From: Chloroflexota bacterium
GTDB lineage: Bacteria; Chloroflexota; FW602-bin22; JACPRP01
Direction of reading: 5' to 3'
DNA: 64,000 nt
NCBI GenBank assembly: GCA_016210495.1
Contig: JACQUC010000186.1
Span: forward strand, 1 to 64,000
Shown piece by piece: positions 62,702-64,000 of this stretch (within the stretch, counting starts at the first letter, position 1; every line of letters begins with the position of its first letter). A program made the position numbers and the translations under genes. The notes beneath the pieces are model-generated. The model did no database searches and was not told the origin of the DNA. It saw only the letters and a program-made list of their open reading frames with translations.

Positions 62702-62956
62702 CTATTGCACGAGCTTCAGCACCACATCGTGCTCTCGCACGTGCTCCGACACCATAATCGCCACGTCATCCCCAGGCTTGGCGACGTTTACAGACCTGTG
62801 CTCAATCTGCATCGATTCTACAGTCATGGTTAAGTCGGTGGTACGGCCCTTGATCCTGATCGTGTCGCCGACATCAAGATCGTCGATCAGATTCAAGGCT
62901 GCCACGCCCAGATGGCTGAAATAGTGGGTAACCACACCGATCTCTTTCTCCGCCAC
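62702..62956 (-). CDS. Small EF-Tu domain-2-like protein
   Basis: The 84-residue beta-barrel protein reads IGVVTHYFSHLGVAALNL, DVGDTIRIKGRTTDL and SVNVAKPGDDVAIMV, as in the stand-alone 'translation elongation factor-like' family. In other genomes it often occurs by U32 peptidases. GTG 62956 follows AAGGCGG. Function is unknown; it may bind nucleic acid or act in RNA modification. Confidence 0.75.
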   Translation of the reverse strand: MAEKEIGVVTHYFSHLGVAALNLIDDLDVGDTIRIKGRTTDLTMTVESMQIEHRSVNVAKPGDDVAIMVSEHVREHDVVLKLVQ

Positions 62957-63189
62957 GGGTCGGCACCGCCTTTCCTCACTTTGAGCTACATCATACCATT
63001 TCTGAGAACAAAAATGAATACCTTTTTGCCTGATATTCTTCTTAAGCACTAGACGCTCGCCTGCAAGATGAGTATGAACCTGCTAAGCGACACCCGCCTT
63101 TCTTCTGTAGTGCGGTTGTCGGGAGATTATGTAAAGATCCAAGAGACAAGCCACAGCGCCGGCCTGAGAGCGAATGTCCCCTTCCAGTG

Positions 63190-63198
63190 TGCTATAAT
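63190..63198 (+). promoter_or_regulatory. Extended -10 promoter of the 104-aa protein gene
   Basis: TG-C-TATAAT with perfect -10 (63193-63198). No good -35 is present; the TG extension may replace it. Confidence 0.5.
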
Positions 63199-63219
63199 GG
63201 GCTAGAGGAGGTGGATGAG

Positions 63220-63534
63220 ATGCTTTTCGATGAAAGACAGAGGCAGATAATCGATGATCACCTGTACCTGGACGATCTCGGGGAACTTGACGGCCCGACA
63301 TTAACACTCAAACTGAACAAGCGTCAACTCCGCTTTGTTCTTCGCGCTATCGAGCATTTTGGGCACACGATGTGCCCGATGGAGGGAAACGGCGAGGACT
63401 GCTCATTTGTGTTCTGGACCGAGAGCGCTCACTCGGGATCCATCCAGCGGAACTGCGGGAACGCGTGTGCGGAATGGCTTGGCCGCCTTGTAGTCGATGC
63501 AATCCCTGCCACGTTCCCTGCCAGGGGCTACTGA
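63220..63534 (+). CDS. Unknown 104-aa protein
   Basis: The 104-residue soluble protein is acidic at the N-terminus (DDHLYLDDLGELDGP), then LTLKLNKRQLRFVLRAIEHF. Four cysteines are spread over its second half, the last pair in NCGNACAEWLG. ATG 63220 follows GAGGAGGTGG. I do not recognise the family. The promoter, ribosome-binding site and codon use all support a real gene. Confidence 0.6.
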   Translation: MLFDERQRQIIDDHLYLDDLGELDGPTLTLKLNKRQLRFVLRAIEHFGHTMCPMEGNGEDCSFVFWTESAHSGSIQRNCGNACAEWLGRLVVDAIPATFPARGY

Positions 63535-63559
63535 GCTAACCGGCAAATTCGGCAAAGTA

Positions 63560-63588
63560 TTGACAAGGCCCACTCCCCATGATATGGT
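63560..63588 (+). promoter_or_regulatory. Promoter of the ABC permease operon
   Basis: A perfect TTGACA (63560-63565), 17 nt, then TATGGT (63583-63588). It is followed by a leader of about 160 nt with several potential hairpins, e.g. TGGCAT/ATGCCA and CATCT/AGATG near 63677-63711. Confidence 0.65.
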
Positions 63589-63756
63589 AGCCTTGCCGAT
63601 ACAGTCCATTCCAAGGGCATCAAGAGGGGAGTGTTTTGTCCTCGCGTCCGCCCGCCCAGAGTTGGGCCCGCGCCACTGGCATCCCGACCACAATGCCATC
63701 TGTATAGATGAGCGTAGGGTAGGCCACTTGCGCTGATTAAGTCGAGGTGGTGAAGA

Positions 63757-64000
63757 TTGAAGAAGAGCATCTGGAAAGATACCAAACTCAGTGGTCTAGT
63801 TCTTATCGTGCTTCTCTGCATACTATGGGAACTCTCGTATGTCACCAATCTGGTTAACTCGATGTCTTGGCCCTCCCTCTCCTCCGTTGTGCGTTCGTTT
63901 GTTCAGCTTCTTATCAATGGTGAGATCATCAGCAATGTGATTCCCAGTCTGCAAAGACTCGCTTTCGGCTACATTATCGCCGTCATCCTGGGCGTCGTCA
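63757..64000 (+). CDS. ABC transporter permease, SsuC/TauC/ThiX type (cut by the window end)
   Basis: The visible 81 residues hold an N-terminal membrane helix (about 12-27), the WPSLSSVVRSFVQLLINGEI segment and SLQRLAFGYIIAVILGVV. This opening is typical of permeases for sulfonate, nitrate, taurine or thiamine-precursor uptake. TTG 63757 follows GAGGTGG at 7 nt. The ATP-binding and solute-binding genes should lie beyond the window. The structured leader suggests regulation by a small molecule. Confidence 0.8.
   Translation, partial: MKKSIWKDTKLSGLVLIVLLCILWELSYVTNLVNSMSWPSLSSVVRSFVQLLINGEIISNVIPSLQRLAFGYIIAVILGVV

Noticed and set aside
63690..63725. Resemblance of GCGTAGGG to the 3' end of a TPP riboswitch ahead of a permease of the thiamine-precursor type
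   Set aside because: The invariant CUGAGA and ACCUGAUCUGG elements are absent and the stems do not fit, so only the short end matches.

Overview
The window is a high-GC stretch of bacterial chromosome. It most likely comes from a Chloroflexota (green non-sulfur) bacterium, possibly an uncultured one. The taxon is an inference from several traits: a Tad/Flp pilus locus with no outer-membrane secretin, an actinobacteria-like FhaA/FhaB/FtsW/PBP cluster, large GT-C membrane proteins with C-terminal beta-sandwich repeats, many TTG/GTG starts, and dispersed 'GTAGGGGC' hairpin repeats. No rRNA, tRNA, CRISPR array, phage or intact insertion sequence was found.

Layout. 0-2.5 kb: purine genes (a purB that has lost its catalytic middle, purC, purS). 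2.5-7 kb, minus strand: an operon of an Old-Yellow-Enzyme-type flavoprotein, hisD, hisC and hisB, with a repeat element between hisC and hisB. 7.3-10.9 kb: hisS and an NfeD protease/slipin pair. 11.3-15.5 kb: three GT-C-type membrane proteins. 15.6-24.9 kb: two DegS-like soluble kinases around a DegU-like regulator, then flp, TadE-like, cpaB, tadZ, tadA, tadB, tadC. 24.9-30.6 kb: comF, an aldehyde dehydrogenase, a CNNM/CBS transporter, a selenocysteine peroxiredoxin and rpoD. 30.7-34.5 kb: a BON protein, a zinc ribbon and an OmpR-type two-component system. 34.7-39.5 kb: two FHA proteins, MTA phosphorylase, FtsW/RodA and a class B PBP. 39.5-42.8 kb: selD-lprG-MFS operon. 42.9-52.9 kb: a subtilase, then a probable catabolic island (DUF1989, nitroreductase fusion, RidA, molybdenum hydroxylase, two cupins, amidohydrolase) carrying a scar of two broken genes. 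53-62.5 kb: glycoside hydrolases and very large GT-C proteins, one of them frameshifted. 62.5-64 kb: small proteins and the start of an ABC permease.

The strongest finding is selenocysteine use. A peroxiredoxin has an in-frame TGA exactly at the peroxidatic-cysteine position. The window's selD also has an in-frame TGA, in its N-terminal Gly-rich catalytic motif. Both ORFs look truncated if TGA is read only as stop. SelD makes the selenium donor needed for both.

Other points are gene decay or assembly breaks (purB internal deletion, a GT-C gene with two compensating frameshifts, a BKACE/alpha-beta-hydrolase junction) and a family of hairpin repeats at gene ends that in two cases coincides with the stop codon. 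TadZ keeps a complete phospho-receiver beside a DegS/DegU-like cassette. The 44-53 kb enzyme cluster could form an undescribed pathway for breaking down an N-containing ring or amine.
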